Part shown: positions 56,165 to 64,000 of the stretch, one piece after another | Layout: every line of letters begins with the position of its first letter | Position numbering within the stretch: position 1 is the first letter of the stretch | Assembly (NCBI GenBank): GCA_964512655.1 | Contig: CAZEJT010000010.1 | Coordinates: forward strand, 1-64,000 | Direction: 5' to 3' | Length of the DNA: 64,000 nucleotides | Source of the DNA: VBOC01 sp964512655 | GTDB taxonomy: Bacteria > Bacteroidota > Ignavibacteria > UBA10030 > SZUA-254 | Made by a program: the position numbers and the translations under genes | Notes under the pieces: generated by a model | Seen by the model: only the letters and a program-made list of their open reading frames with translations | Told to the model about the DNA's origin: nothing | Databases searched by the model: none

Positions 56165-57517
56165 TTACATGTTCGAGACGATCGCATCCCCGAACGCGGA
56201 ACACTTCACCTCCCGTGCGCCGCTCATCAGCCGGGCAAAATCGTACGTCACCACTTTTGACCTGATCGTCTCCTCCAGTCCTTTCATGATCAGATCGGCC
56301 GCCTCGGTCCAGCCGAGATAGCGAAGCATCATTTCGCCGCTCAGGATCACCGACCCCGGGTTCACCTTGTCAAGATTGGCGTATTTGGGAGCGGTGCCGT
56401 GCGTCGCCTCGAAGACGGCGTGGCCGGTGACGTAATTGATGTTGCCGCCGGGGGCGATGCCGATGCCTCCGACCTGGGCCGCGAGAGCATCGCTGAGATA
56501 GTCTCCGTTCAGATTGAGCGTCGCGATCACGTCGAACTCCTCCGGCCGTGTGAGGACCTGCTGGAGCGTGATGTCCGCGATCGCATCCTTGATCAGGATT
56601 CTTCCCGAGGCGAGCGCCTGCTTCTGTTCGGCATTCGCCTCGGCCTCTCCCTTCGCTTTTTTCGTCCTCTCCCACTCAGACCACGTGTAGACTTTCTCTC
56701 CGAATTCGCGTTCCGCGACCTGGTACCCCCAGTCCCTGAACGCCCCCTCGGTGAACTTCATGATGTTGCCCTTGTGGACAAACGTCACGGAGCGCCTCTT
56801 GTGTTCGAGCGCGTACGCGATCGCCGCCCTCACCAGGCGCGCAGATCCCTGAAACGACACCACCTTTATCCCGACGCCGACCCGTACGGAGGCGTCGCCG
56901 TCTCCTCCCGTGCCCGCGGCCCTCGACCACTCCCCGACCGCCTTCTGGCTTCCGAAGCGAATCTTCCGCGCGCTCTCCGGGAATTCCTTTGTCATGTAGT
57001 CGAGGATTTTTCCCGACTCGGGCGTCCCGCCGGCAAATTCGATTCCGGCGTAGATATCCTCCGTATTCTCACGGAAAATAACCATGTCCACGGCTTCCGG
57101 CCTCTTGACGGGAGATGGAACTCCCGCGAAATAGCGAACGGGCCTGAGGCAGACGTAGAGATCGAGGAGTTGGCGAAGAGCGACGTTCAGCGACCGGATC
57201 CCCCCTCCGACAGGAGTAGTGAGGGGGCCCTTGATTCCGATAATATGATCGCGGAAGGCCTCGACGGTCTCATCGGGAAGCCAGGTCTTGAATTGAATGA
57301 AGGCCTTCTCGCCGGCATAGACCTCCTTCCAGGCGATGCTCCTTCGTCCCCCGTATGCTTTTTCGACCGCCCCGTCGAAGACGCGCTGTGAGGCTCTCCA
57401 GATATCGGGTCCCGTCCCGTCTCCCTCGATGAAGGGAATGATCGGCTGATCCGGGACCGAGAGCCTGCCGTCGCGGAGGGTGATCCGCTCCCCGCCCTTG
57501 GTTGCCTGGCCGCTCAT
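56165..57517 (-). CDS. icd: Isocitrate dehydrogenase, NADP-dependent type
   Basis: The 450-residue E. coli-type Icd converts isocitrate to 2-oxoglutarate in the TCA cycle. It has IPFIEGDGTGPDIW near residue 27, the substrate and regulatory loop GGGIRSLNVALRQ (Ser109, matching E. coli Ser113, the AceK phosphorylation site), and FRENTEDIYAGIE. HGTAPKYA and TYDFARLM keep the Lys-Tyr and Tyr/Arg positions that favour NADP. It is about 34 residues longer than E. coli Icd, partly by an inserted Gly/Asp-rich stretch after SRAAGTGGDGD. ATG start, 18 bases after the HIT gene. Confidence 0.95.
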   Translation of the reverse strand: MSGQATKGGERITLRDGRLSVPDQPIIPFIEGDGTGPDIWRASQRVFDGAVEKAYGGRRSIAWKEVYAGEKAFIQFKTWLPDETVEAFRDHIIGIKGPLTTPVGGGIRSLNVALRQLLDLYVCLRPVRYFAGVPSPVKRPEAVDMVIFRENTEDIYAGIEFAGGTPESGKILDYMTKEFPESARKIRFGSQKAVGEWSRAAGTGGDGDASVRVGVGIKVVSFQGSARLVRAAIAYALEHKRRSVTFVHKGNIMKFTEGAFRDWGYQVAEREFGEKVYTWSEWERTKKAKGEAEANAEQKQALASGRILIKDAIADITLQQVLTRPEEFDVIATLNLNGDYLSDALAAQVGGIGIAPGGNINYVTGHAVFEATHGTAPKYANLDKVNPGSVILSGEMMLRYLGWTEAADLIMKGLEETIRSKVVTYDFARLMSGAREVKCSAFGDAIVSNM

Positions 57518-57535
57518 CGGACGCGTCCCTTCGGC

Positions 57536-57973
57536 CTACAGGAGCTCGTGTACCGCGTCGGGCGAGATATGCCCACGGATGCGGCTGGCGTACTGGGCCA
57601 TATCGTCCCCGACATACTTCTTGAGCGTGAGGACGAACCGGATGTTGTCATCGTCATAACGCGGTGTAATGTGGAAGTGGAAATGAAAGACGGATTGGCC
57701 CGCCGCCCGCCCGTTGTTGGAGAAGATGTTGAAACCGGGAGGGTTGAGCGAATCGACGACGGCCTTCGAGACGACCTTCGCCGCGCCGATCAGATCGGCA
57801 AGCTCGTCATCGGGCACCTCGATGAACGTCTCCCTGTGCCGAAGAGGCATGACAAGGACGTGCCCGTAATGAATAGGATTGATGTCGAGGATTGCAATCG
57901 CGCGCTGATTCCTGAAGAGGATCTCCGCCTCCGACTCCCCTCCGATAATACGGCAGAACTCGCACTTGTTCAT
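57536..57973 (-). CDS. HIT-family nucleotide hydrolase
   Basis: The 145-residue histidine-triad protein resembles the Hint/HinT and diadenosine tetraphosphate hydrolase-like group, which cleaves nucleoside phosphoramidates or dinucleotides. The catalytic triad motif is HFHFHITPR near residue 98. An N-terminal CEFCRII pair suggests a zinc site, as in many HIT proteins. The start is ATG 57973; a longer frame begins 15 codons upstream but has no family support. It precedes icd by 18 bases and is probably co-transcribed with it. Confidence 0.9.
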   Translation of the reverse strand: MNKCEFCRIIGGESEAEILFRNQRAIAILDINPIHYGHVLVMPLRHRETFIEVPDDELADLIGAAKVVSKAVVDSLNPPGFNIFSNNGRAAGQSVFHFHFHITPRYDDDNIRFVLTLKKYVGDDMAQYASRIRGHISPDAVHELL

Positions 57974-58008
57974 AGTAATTGACTCGGGTTTCTCCCCGAA
58001 ACCACCCG

Positions 58009-58037
58009 TATATACCAAAAACGGAGGTGAAAGTCAA
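58009..58037 (-). promoter_or_regulatory. Promoter of HIT-icd
   Basis: On the minus strand TTGACT (58037-58032) and TATATA (58014-58009) are separated by 17 bases, about 30 bases above the HIT start. Confidence 0.65.
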
Positions 58038-58060
58038 CGAAACACAAAGGCCTTGAAATC

Positions 58061-58089
58061 TTGATTCTCACACATTGGTTGCGTATATT
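58061..58089 (+). promoter_or_regulatory. Promoter of the TPR protein gene
   Basis: TTGATT (58061-58066) and TATATT (58084-58089) are separated by 17 bases, about 48 bases above the ATG at 58138. It points away from the HIT-icd promoter, with 23 bases between the two -35 elements. Confidence 0.65.
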
Positions 58090-58137
58090 CAGCACAATTC
58101 AAACCCTCGTTCCGATCCTCAACTCATTGGAGCACCC

Positions 58138-59316
58138 ATGACACGGTCTTCGCTCGCAGCAGCGGCGGTCGCTGCGCTCATCCTCATCCTCCCGCTCAGC
58201 GGTTTTCAGTGCGGATCGTCCGAAATGACCACTGCCAAGCTCGCCGTACACAACAATAACCTTGAAAAGGCCGATTCTTCGTTCATGAAGGAAGTGGAAA
58301 AGAACCCGACAAACGCCGAGGCATGGTACCTACTGGGAGATGTCAGGAGGCAGCGGGGGAATTACACCGGCATGATGGAGGCGTTCAAGCAGTCACTCTC
58401 AATCAGCAAGGAGTTCGAACCGAAGATCCGCGACGAAAAGACTGCCGCCTGGGGCCTGACACTCAACGAGGCGGTTAACGCTTACAACAAGGGCGCCACG
58501 CTCTTACAGGATCCAGCCCGCAAGGACAGCGCCTCTGCCTACTTTAAGAAGGCGATCGATGCGTACAAGATTGCCCTTACCATCAACCCCGACAGCCAGG
58601 TCACCTATCGGAACATCGCCGCTGCGGAGCATGTCACGGGCAATTTCGATGACGAGATAGGCTACCTCCAAAAGGCCCTCACCATCAAGAAGGACCCACA
58701 CATCTCCAGTGCTCTCATCAATGCATACATCCAGAAAGCAGAGGACGCCAAGAAAGCGGGAAAGAACGCGGAGGCGTCGGAAAGCTTCGACCACGCCATC
58801 AAGGCCATGACCGAACAGCGGGCGGAAAATCCCTCCGACGACGAGCTAATGAACTCTATGATCGGCGTCTACATTGATGCGGGTCGCTCCAAAGAGGCCC
58901 TTCCGCTCATTAAAGAGTCTGTGGAAAAAGACCCCAAGAACAAGACCAACCAGAACAATCTCGGACTCCTCCTCTATAACGAGGAGAACTACAAGGAGGC
59001 AATCCCCCATTTCGATGCGGCCGTCGCCCTCGACAGCACCTTCGAGGAAGCCCTCAGAAACGGTGCCGTCGCCAGCATGAAGCTCGGCGCGAAGATGAAG
59101 GAAGCGGCCGACTCGGCGTCGAAAGGAAAAGGAAGCTCCGACAAGTCGTACCTGGCGCATTTCAAGCATGCGGTCGTCCTTCTCGAGAAACTCACCTCTC
59201 TCAAGCCGGCGAACCCGGATTTTCTCGAGGCGCTCGCCTCCGCCTACGGCAATGCGGGGATGTTTAAACAGGCCGAGGCCGCCCTCAAGAAGGTCGACAA
59301 GCTCAGGGGGAAGTAA
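58138..59316 (+). CDS. TPR-repeat protein, possible lipoprotein
   Basis: The 392-residue protein has an N-terminal hydrophobic segment (~5-22) ending LPLSGFQC, a loose lipobox with Cys23, so it may be a lipoprotein or a periplasmic protein. The rest is helical, with TPR units (NAEAWYLLGDVRRQRGNY, NQNNLGLLLYNEENYKEAIPHF and PDFLEALASAYGNAGMFKQAEAAL, partly quoted). TPR proteins are scaffolds, often for outer-membrane or secretion complexes; the partner is unknown. I start at ATG 58138 with GGAG 5 bases upstream; the longer frame lacks a signal peptide at its start. It is followed by a DUF3467 gene after 5 bases. Confidence 0.85.
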   Translation: MTRSSLAAAAVAALILILPLSGFQCGSSEMTTAKLAVHNNNLEKADSSFMKEVEKNPTNAEAWYLLGDVRRQRGNYTGMMEAFKQSLSISKEFEPKIRDEKTAAWGLTLNEAVNAYNKGATLLQDPARKDSASAYFKKAIDAYKIALTINPDSQVTYRNIAAAEHVTGNFDDEIGYLQKALTIKKDPHISSALINAYIQKAEDAKKAGKNAEASESFDHAIKAMTEQRAENPSDDELMNSMIGVYIDAGRSKEALPLIKESVEKDPKNKTNQNNLGLLLYNEENYKEAIPHFDAAVALDSTFEEALRNGAVASMKLGAKMKEAADSASKGKGSSDKSYLAHFKHAVVLLEKLTSLKPANPDFLEALASAYGNAGMFKQAEAALKKVDKLRGK

Positions 59317-59321
59317 ACGGA

Positions 59322-59645
59322 ATGACCAATCAGACGCCGCAGCAACAGCAGCAGATCAACATCGAGCTGGGTGAGAAGGAAGCGGAGGGCATCTATTCGA
59401 ACCTCGCCATCATTACGCACTCGCCTGCGGAGTTCGTGGTCGATTTCACGCGCGTCCTTCCCGGCATTCCGAAGGCAAGAGTCCACGCCCGCATCATCAC
59501 GACCCCCCAGCACGCAAAGCTCCTCCTCAGCGCTCTGAAGGAGAACATCGACAAGTTCGAAAAGTCGTTCGGGGAAATCAAGATTCAGGGGGAGCCCACG
59601 GCGGGAGGATTCGGTTTTCAGCCCCCCGCCGAGAAGGCCCGCTAA
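59322..59645 (+). CDS. DUF3467 protein
   Basis: The 107-residue protein belongs to DUF3467, small proteins of unknown function common in Bacteroidota. It has a Gln-rich start, then INIELGEKEAEGIYSNLAII, the block EFVVDFTRVLPG near residue 37, and ARVHARIITTPQHAKLLLSAL. It has no signal peptide and is probably cytoplasmic. It follows the TPR gene closely and ends 6 bases before the convergent hslU stop. Confidence 0.85.
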   Translation: MTNQTPQQQQQINIELGEKEAEGIYSNLAIITHSPAEFVVDFTRVLPGIPKARVHARIITTPQHAKLLLSALKENIDKFEKSFGEIKIQGEPTAGGFGFQPPAEKAR

Positions 59646-59651
59646 AGCCCG

Positions 59652-61043
59652 CTAGAGAATGTAGCGGCTCAGGTCCTTGTTCTTGGCGATGCCGCTCAGC
59701 CGTTCTTCCACCATCTCCTTCGTGACCGTCACGGTCTTTCCCGCGTACTGATCGGGGGTCTCGAAGAGGAACTCCTCCAGGAGCGTCGTCATGATCGTGT
59801 GCAGGCGGCGTGCTCCGATATTCTCGACCTGCTCGTTCACCTCCCTGGCAGTCCGCGCAATCTCGCGAATCCCGTCGTCCGAAAAGTTTAGCGTCACCCC
59901 CTCCGTCTGAAGAAGCGCCGAGTACTGTTTGATCAGCGCGTTCTGCGGGAGCGTGAGAATCTTGACGAAATCGTCCTCCGTCAGGGAGTTCAGTTCAACC
60001 CTTATCGGGAATCGACCCTGAAGTTCGGGAATCAGGTCAGACGGCTTGGAGACGTGGAACGCGCCCGAGGCGATGAAGAGAATATGATCGGTTTTCACGA
60101 TGCCGTACTTGGTCATCACGCTCGTCCCCTCGACGATGGGCAGCAGATCCCGTTGTACCCCCTCGCGGGAGACATCGGGCCCCGCGCCCTGCGCCTTCGC
60201 CCCCGCGATCTTGTCGATCTCGTCGATGAAGACGATGCCGGTGTTCTCCACTCGGTCCAGGGCGTCCTTGACCATGGCGTCGGTATCGATCAGCTTCTGT
60301 GATTCCTCCTGGATCGCGATGACACGAGCCTCGGCGACCGTCATCTTGCGCTTCTTCGTCCGCTTCGGCATCATGCTGCCGAACATTTCCTGAATGTTGA
60401 CCCCCATCTCCTCGATGTTGATCGGTCCCAGCACCTGCATCGACGGGAGCTGCGATGAGGTCACGTCGAGCTCGATCATCCGGTTCTCCAGCTCGCCGGC
60501 CTGAAGCTTCTCGCGGAACTTCTCCCGGGTGGCTTTCGAGTCGTCGCTCTCCGAAGACTCCTCGGTGGCAGCCACCGCCTCCACCGCCTGCCGGCGCCTC
60601 AGCGGCGGCACCAGGATGTCGAGGATCCTCTCCTCGGCCATGCGCTTCGCCTTCTCCTGTACCTCGGCCCCCTTTTCCTCCTTCAGCATGCTGACGGCGA
60701 CCTCGGTCAGGTCGCGCGCGATCGACTCGACGTCGCGCCCCACGTAGCCGACTTCCGTAAACTTCGACGCCTCCACCTTCAGGAACGGCGCGTCGCTCAG
60801 CTTCGCCAGCCTGCGGGCGATCTCGGTTTTCCCCACCCCCGTGGGGCCGATCATGATGATGTTGTTCGGCATGATCTCTTCCCGCAGGTGCTCGGGCGTC
60901 TGCATGCGGCGCCAACGGTTGCGGATGGCGATGGCGACCGATTTCTTGGCCGCATGCTGTCCGATAATGTACCGGTCGAGCTCCCGGACGATCTCCCGCG
61001 GCGTGAGCTCCCTCACCGCGCTCTCCTTCCCCTTTCGGCTCAT
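59652..61043 (-). CDS. hslU: HslU ATPase of the HslUV protease
   Basis: HslU of 463 residues is the AAA+ unfoldase of HslUV. It has TPREIVRELDRYIIGQ near the start, Walker A GPTGVGKTEIARRLA near residue 68, KFTEVGYVGRDVES, an intermediate (I) domain at ~110-240, Walker B with FIDEIDKIA near 270, and the C-terminal conserved DLSRYIL that docks into HslV. Its ATG overlaps the hslV stop (ATGA). Confidence 0.97.
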   Translation of the reverse strand: MSRKGKESAVRELTPREIVRELDRYIIGQHAAKKSVAIAIRNRWRRMQTPEHLREEIMPNNIIMIGPTGVGKTEIARRLAKLSDAPFLKVEASKFTEVGYVGRDVESIARDLTEVAVSMLKEEKGAEVQEKAKRMAEERILDILVPPLRRRQAVEAVAATEESSESDDSKATREKFREKLQAGELENRMIELDVTSSQLPSMQVLGPINIEEMGVNIQEMFGSMMPKRTKKRKMTVAEARVIAIQEESQKLIDTDAMVKDALDRVENTGIVFIDEIDKIAGAKAQGAGPDVSREGVQRDLLPIVEGTSVMTKYGIVKTDHILFIASGAFHVSKPSDLIPELQGRFPIRVELNSLTEDDFVKILTLPQNALIKQYSALLQTEGVTLNFSDDGIREIARTAREVNEQVENIGARRLHTIMTTLLEEFLFETPDQYAGKTVTVTKEMVEERLSGIAKNKDLSRYIL

Positions 61044-61618
61044 GTGGCGGCCCCTCTGGCGCCCCCGGCCCCCAGCTCCTCAATCGTGATATTCCCGTTG
61101 GTGTAGATGCAGAGCTCGCCCGCGGCGCGAAGGGCCTCAAGGGCGATCTCGTCTGCGCTCATCTGCGTGTGCTTGACGAGCATTCGCGCCGCCGCGAGAG
61201 CGTAGTTCCCTCCCGAGCCGATTGCCACGATGCCGTCGTCTGGTTCGACAATCTCTCCCGTCCCCGATATGATCAGGGCCTGCTCCCCGTTCAGGACGGC
61301 CAGAAGCGCCTCGAGCTGTCGAAGGTACTTGTCGGTGCGCCACTGCTTGGCAAGCTCCACCGCCGCCCTCAGGAGATTTCCGCGGTACTGTTCGAGCTGT
61401 TCCTCGAAGCGTTCGAAGAGCGTGAACGCGTCGGCGGCGGCCCCGGCAAACCCGGCCAGGACTGTCCCGTTATAGATCTTTCGCACTTTCTTCGCATGCT
61501 GCTTCATGACCGCGTTCCCGACGGTCACCTGGCCGTCGCCCGCGATCACGGTTTTCCCGCGGTGCGTGAGGCCGAGGACGGTCGTGGAATGAATCACTGG
61601 AGAAATGGGGTCCGGCAT
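61040..61618 (-). CDS. hslV: HslV peptidase of the HslUV protease
   Basis: HslV of 192 residues is the N-terminal-threonine protease. The conserved start of the mature enzyme is TTVLGLTHRGKTVIAGDGQVT, so Thr12 is the predicted nucleophile, exposed after removal of an 11-residue propeptide (MPDPISPVIHS). Many homologues, such as E. coli, have only Met before the Thr. Later blocks are AGFAGAAADAFTLFERFE and AIGSGGNYALAAAR. ATG start at 61618, 7 bases after the rpoN stop. Confidence 0.95.
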   Translation of the reverse strand: MPDPISPVIHSTTVLGLTHRGKTVIAGDGQVTVGNAVMKQHAKKVRKIYNGTVLAGFAGAAADAFTLFERFEEQLEQYRGNLLRAAVELAKQWRTDKYLRQLEALLAVLNGEQALIISGTGEIVEPDDGIVAIGSGGNYALAAARMLVKHTQMSADEIALEALRAAGELCIYTNGNITIEELGAGGARGAAT

Positions 61619-61625
61619 GGCGGAG

Positions 61626-63077
61626 TCAGATTTTTCGGCGGAGACGCGCTACGGGGATCTTCATCGCCTCCCGGTATTTCGCGACGGTCCGGCGCGCGAT
61701 GTTCAGGCCCCCGGCATTCAGCATCTCGGCAATCCGGTCGTCGCTCAGGGGCCGGTTCGGGTCTTCGCCGTCGATGATGGTCCTGATGGTCTTCTTGACT
61801 TCCTTATTGGAGATCTCTTCGCCCGATTGCGTGGTCAATTTGTCGCTGAAAAAATGGCGGAGCTCATAGACCCCGAACTCCGTCTGGACGTACTTGCCGT
61901 TCACCACGCGGCTGATGGTTGAAATGTCCATCCCGATGATCTCGGCGATATCCTTATAAATCATCGGCTTGAGGTTTTCGCCGGTCTCGAAAAACTCCCT
62001 CTGCCGGTCTACGATGGCCCGCATCACGCGCATCATCGTATCGCGGCGCTGGTTGATCGACGCGATGAACCACTTGGCGGCATCGAACCGTTTCCGGATG
62101 AACTCTTTCACCCCGTCGGCCTGAACGCTCTTGTTCTTGCGCGACATCAGCTCTTTGTACCGCTTGTTGATCCGCAGGGGGGGCACGTTCCGGTCGTTGA
62201 GGGCGACGATGAAGTCATCCTCGTCCCGGTCGACCGTAAAATCGGGGATCACATAGTTCTGCTGAGCGGTGAACTGGCCCTCTCCCGGCTTCGGGTTCAG
62301 CTTCTGGATGAGCTCAATGACGAGTTTCAGCTCCTCGAGGGAACAATTGAGCTTCTTGGAAAGCTCCTCGTAGTGCTTCATCGTAAAATCCTCGAAAAAC
62401 TCCCGGAGAACCCGTAGAGCGGTCTCCTTGAGCTTCTGGTCGTAGCTGCCGACCTCGAGCTGGGTGATGAGGCATTCCTGCAGAGTGCGTGCCGCGATCC
62501 CCGGCGGATCGAGCCGCTGGATCTTCTTGAGAATTTCCTCGGCTCTCTGTTCGCTCAAGCTCAGCTGCTGCGCGAGATTCAGGTCTTCCACGATCAGGCG
62601 CAGCTCGCGGCGAAGGTATCCATCCTCGTCGATGTTCCCGATGATCTCCTCGCAGAGAAGCTTCTCGTCCGGGGTGAAATCGAGGAGAAGGATCTGGTCG
62701 CGCAGATGCTGGGAGAGCGACACTTCCGCGGGCTGGGGTAGCTCTTCGCGGTCCTCGTCATCGGCCACAGCGCGAGTGGCTTTGTGGCCGTCGAGGTCGT
62801 CGTTCATGAAATCTTCAAATGTGTAGCCGTCGTCGGCCGGGTCGCCCTCGCTCTCGGCTGCGGCTTCGCCGTTCTCCTCCGCCTTCGCCTCTTCCGTGTC
62901 CTGCGCCAGTTCCGGTTCCGTCGCCTCCTCGAGGAGCGGGTTCATCTCGAGCTCCGCCTTGATGCGCTGCTCGAGGGCGAGCACGGGAAGCTGGAGAAGC
63001 TGCAGGTATTGCACCTGCTGGGGCGTCAGCTTCTGCTGCAGCGTCATTCGCTGTGAGAGGTTCAGCATCGGACTCAC
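61626..63077 (-). CDS. rpoN: RNA polymerase sigma-54 factor
   Basis: Sigma-54 of 483 residues requires AAA+ enhancer-binding activators. Region I is Gln/Leu-rich (LSQRMTLQQKLTPQQVQYLQ near residue 7). An acidic region II (~50-110) follows, then the core-binding domain (~125-300). The C-terminal helix-turn-helix ends in the RpoN box ARRTVAKYREAM near residue 464. The first start is GTG 63077, overlapping the DUF3109 stop; an ATG three codons later is equally possible. No activator gene lies in the window. Confidence 0.95.
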   Translation of the reverse strand: MSPMLNLSQRMTLQQKLTPQQVQYLQLLQLPVLALEQRIKAELEMNPLLEEATEPELAQDTEEAKAEENGEAAAESEGDPADDGYTFEDFMNDDLDGHKATRAVADDEDREELPQPAEVSLSQHLRDQILLLDFTPDEKLLCEEIIGNIDEDGYLRRELRLIVEDLNLAQQLSLSEQRAEEILKKIQRLDPPGIAARTLQECLITQLEVGSYDQKLKETALRVLREFFEDFTMKHYEELSKKLNCSLEELKLVIELIQKLNPKPGEGQFTAQQNYVIPDFTVDRDEDDFIVALNDRNVPPLRINKRYKELMSRKNKSVQADGVKEFIRKRFDAAKWFIASINQRRDTMMRVMRAIVDRQREFFETGENLKPMIYKDIAEIIGMDISTISRVVNGKYVQTEFGVYELRHFFSDKLTTQSGEEISNKEVKKTIRTIIDGEDPNRPLSDDRIAEMLNAGGLNIARRTVAKYREAMKIPVARLRRKI

Positions 63078-63664
63078 GGGGCAGGATTGAGGCGGGGCCG
63101 CATGGGGTCGCGCCGGATGCAGCCGGCCCGGAACTCATCGTACCAGGCTTCGCCGAACCGGCGGATCAACGCTTCCTTCAGGAACTCATAGAGCGGAACA
63201 TCGGATTGTTGGCCGAGGGAGCGCCCGGACGAGCATTCGGAGATCTTCTCGTATCTCACGGTCTCCCCCGCTCCGGGGGACACGCGGATCGGGAAGAGGT
63301 GGCAGGAAATGGGCTTTCGCCAGGAGGTCTCGCCATTTTGATACGCCCTGTCGAGCGCGCAGCGGGCGACCCTCCCCTCGTAATAGACGAAGACGCACGC
63401 CTTGTCGTTGAGGCAAAGCGTCGTAAAGCTCCCGGGAACGCCTTCAAACATTCCGTCCCTGGCGATCGCCTTCCGGTGCTCATCGGGGAGGTACCTGACC
63501 GCCGCGGGGAACGCGCGCCTCAGCTCCGCCAGCTCGGAATCCAGCAGCGGGGCGCCCCGGCCGCCGGGGAGCGTGCAGCATGCACCCCTGCAGTTCGGCA
63601 GGTCGCACGCAAATCGTGCGTGCGCAATCTCCTCTTCAACCAGCGCTTCGCCAACGGTGAACAT
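63074..63664 (-). CDS. DUF3109 protein
   Basis: The 196-residue protein belongs to DUF3109, common in Bacteroidota and of unknown function. It has a Cys cluster near the N-terminus (CDLPNCRGACCTL, residues ~20-31), further Cys in TTLCLNDKACVF and ARCALD, and CHLFPIRV near residue 129, suggesting a metal or Fe-S site. It heads the DUF3109-rpoN-hslV-hslU operon. ATG start; a weak -10-like TATTAT lies close upstream. Confidence 0.82.
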   Translation of the reverse strand: MFTVGEALVEEEIAHARFACDLPNCRGACCTLPGGRGAPLLDSELAELRRAFPAAVRYLPDEHRKAIARDGMFEGVPGSFTTLCLNDKACVFVYYEGRVARCALDRAYQNGETSWRKPISCHLFPIRVSPGAGETVRYEKISECSSGRSLGQQSDVPLYEFLKEALIRRFGEAWYDEFRAGCIRRDPMRPRLNPAP

Positions 63665-63753
63665 GCCTCATCATAATACAAAAGTTTTCAGAAAGAGAAA
63701 AGCGTTCGCGCTCGCTCTGTGATGGGGATCGTCTCCGGGGGCGAGAGAGCGGG

Positions 63754-64000
63754 CTATGCTTTCAGGAACAATTTGCCCGGCCGCTGGACGACGAGCCCTG
63801 TGAACTCAAGCGTGAGTAGATGCACGAGCACGTCGGCGGACGCGAGTCCCGACGCGGCCGCGATCTCGTCGATGTGCAGCGGATCGGGTGTGAGGACGCG
63901 GTAGACCTGTTGTTCGAAGATTGTTAGTGCCGGCGGCTCCCTGCTCTCGGCGGGGCGTTCCTGCAGGGCATCCTTCGGGAGCTTCTCGGCGAGCTCGACG
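63754..64000 (-). CDS. dprA: DprA C-terminal fragment
   Basis: The minus-strand frame ending at TAG (63756-63754) and running off the right edge encodes the C-terminal winged-helix of DprA, with FEQQVYRVLTPDPLHIDEIA, then VLVHLLTLEFTGLV and a PGKLFLKA end. DprA protects incoming single-stranded DNA and loads RecA during transformation. Only about 82 residues are present; the catalytic Rossmann part lies outside the window. Confidence 0.8.
   Translation of the reverse strand, partial: VELAEKLPKDALQERPAESREPPALTIFEQQVYRVLTPDPLHIDEIAAASGLASADVLVHLLTLEFTGLVVQRPGKLFLKA

Overview
The window is a GC-rich (about 60% by eye) bacterial chromosome segment with dense coding and very short spacers. It most likely comes from the FCB superphylum (Bacteroidota/Ignavibacteriota and relatives), and an Ignavibacteria-like lineage is my best guess. 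Support comes from two secreted proteins that end in a type IX-style sorting domain with the YPNPFNP signature, a DUF2723 membrane protein, DUF3109 and DUF3467 proteins, and the Bacteroidota-like order secY-map-infA-rpmJ without adk. Shine-Dalgarno sequences are common, and the recognisable promoters are E. coli-like (TTGAC-N16/17-TATATT), not the TTTG/TAnnTTTG type of Bacteroidia. A run of 100 N at 42829-42928 is a scaffold gap, so this is probably a draft or metagenome-derived assembly.

Region 1 (56-6657, minus strand) is a lipopolysaccharide core/O-antigen cluster: a heptosyltransferase-family GT9, three GT2 glycosyltransferases, an O-antigen ligase/polymerase and an MsbA-type lipid exporter, most joined by 1-4 base overlaps. 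leuS (6662-9184) follows upstream with its own promoter.

Region 2 (9357-40747, minus strand) is an unbroken superoperon of about 31 kb. In transcription order it reads tRNA-Thr(TGT), tRNA-Tyr, tRNA-Gly, tRNA-Thr(GGT), rpmG, tRNA-Trp, secE, nusG, rplK, rplA, rplJ, rplL, rpoB, rpoC, rpsL, rpsG, fusA, tuf, then the whole S10-spc-alpha set from rpsJ to rplQ. A promoter lies at 40920-40947, an attenuator-like structure sits between rplL and rpoB, an internal promoter precedes rpsL, and a strong hairpin follows rplQ. Peculiarities are a CTG-initiated rpsL, a tRNA-Gln(TTG) gene between rplR and rpsE, and no tufB between tRNA-Thr(GGT) and rpmG.

Region 3 (40989-46795) flanks the gap. On its left is a 5'-truncated DUF2723 membrane protein on the minus strand. 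On its right is a tight plus-strand set: EthD-domain protein, atypical crotonase, five-haem c-type cytochrome with a type IX sorting domain, and a canonical enoyl-CoA hydratase.

Region 4 (46806-52312, minus strand) is a likely operon clpS-alaS-gmhA-polyprenyl glycosylphosphotransferase-small membrane protein. It links envelope polysaccharide and heptose supply (gmhA) with translation and proteolysis genes. Divergent from it is a 1242-residue secreted BNR-repeat protein (52431-56159).

Region 5 (56165-64000) holds HIT protein-icd (minus), divergent TPR protein-DUF3467 (plus), then DUF3109-rpoN-hslV-hslU (minus) and the C-terminal end of dprA at the right edge. No CRISPR array, prophage, transposase or complete insertion sequence is visible. 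The only dispersed repeats noticed are three REP-like palindromes in or near the LPS cluster.
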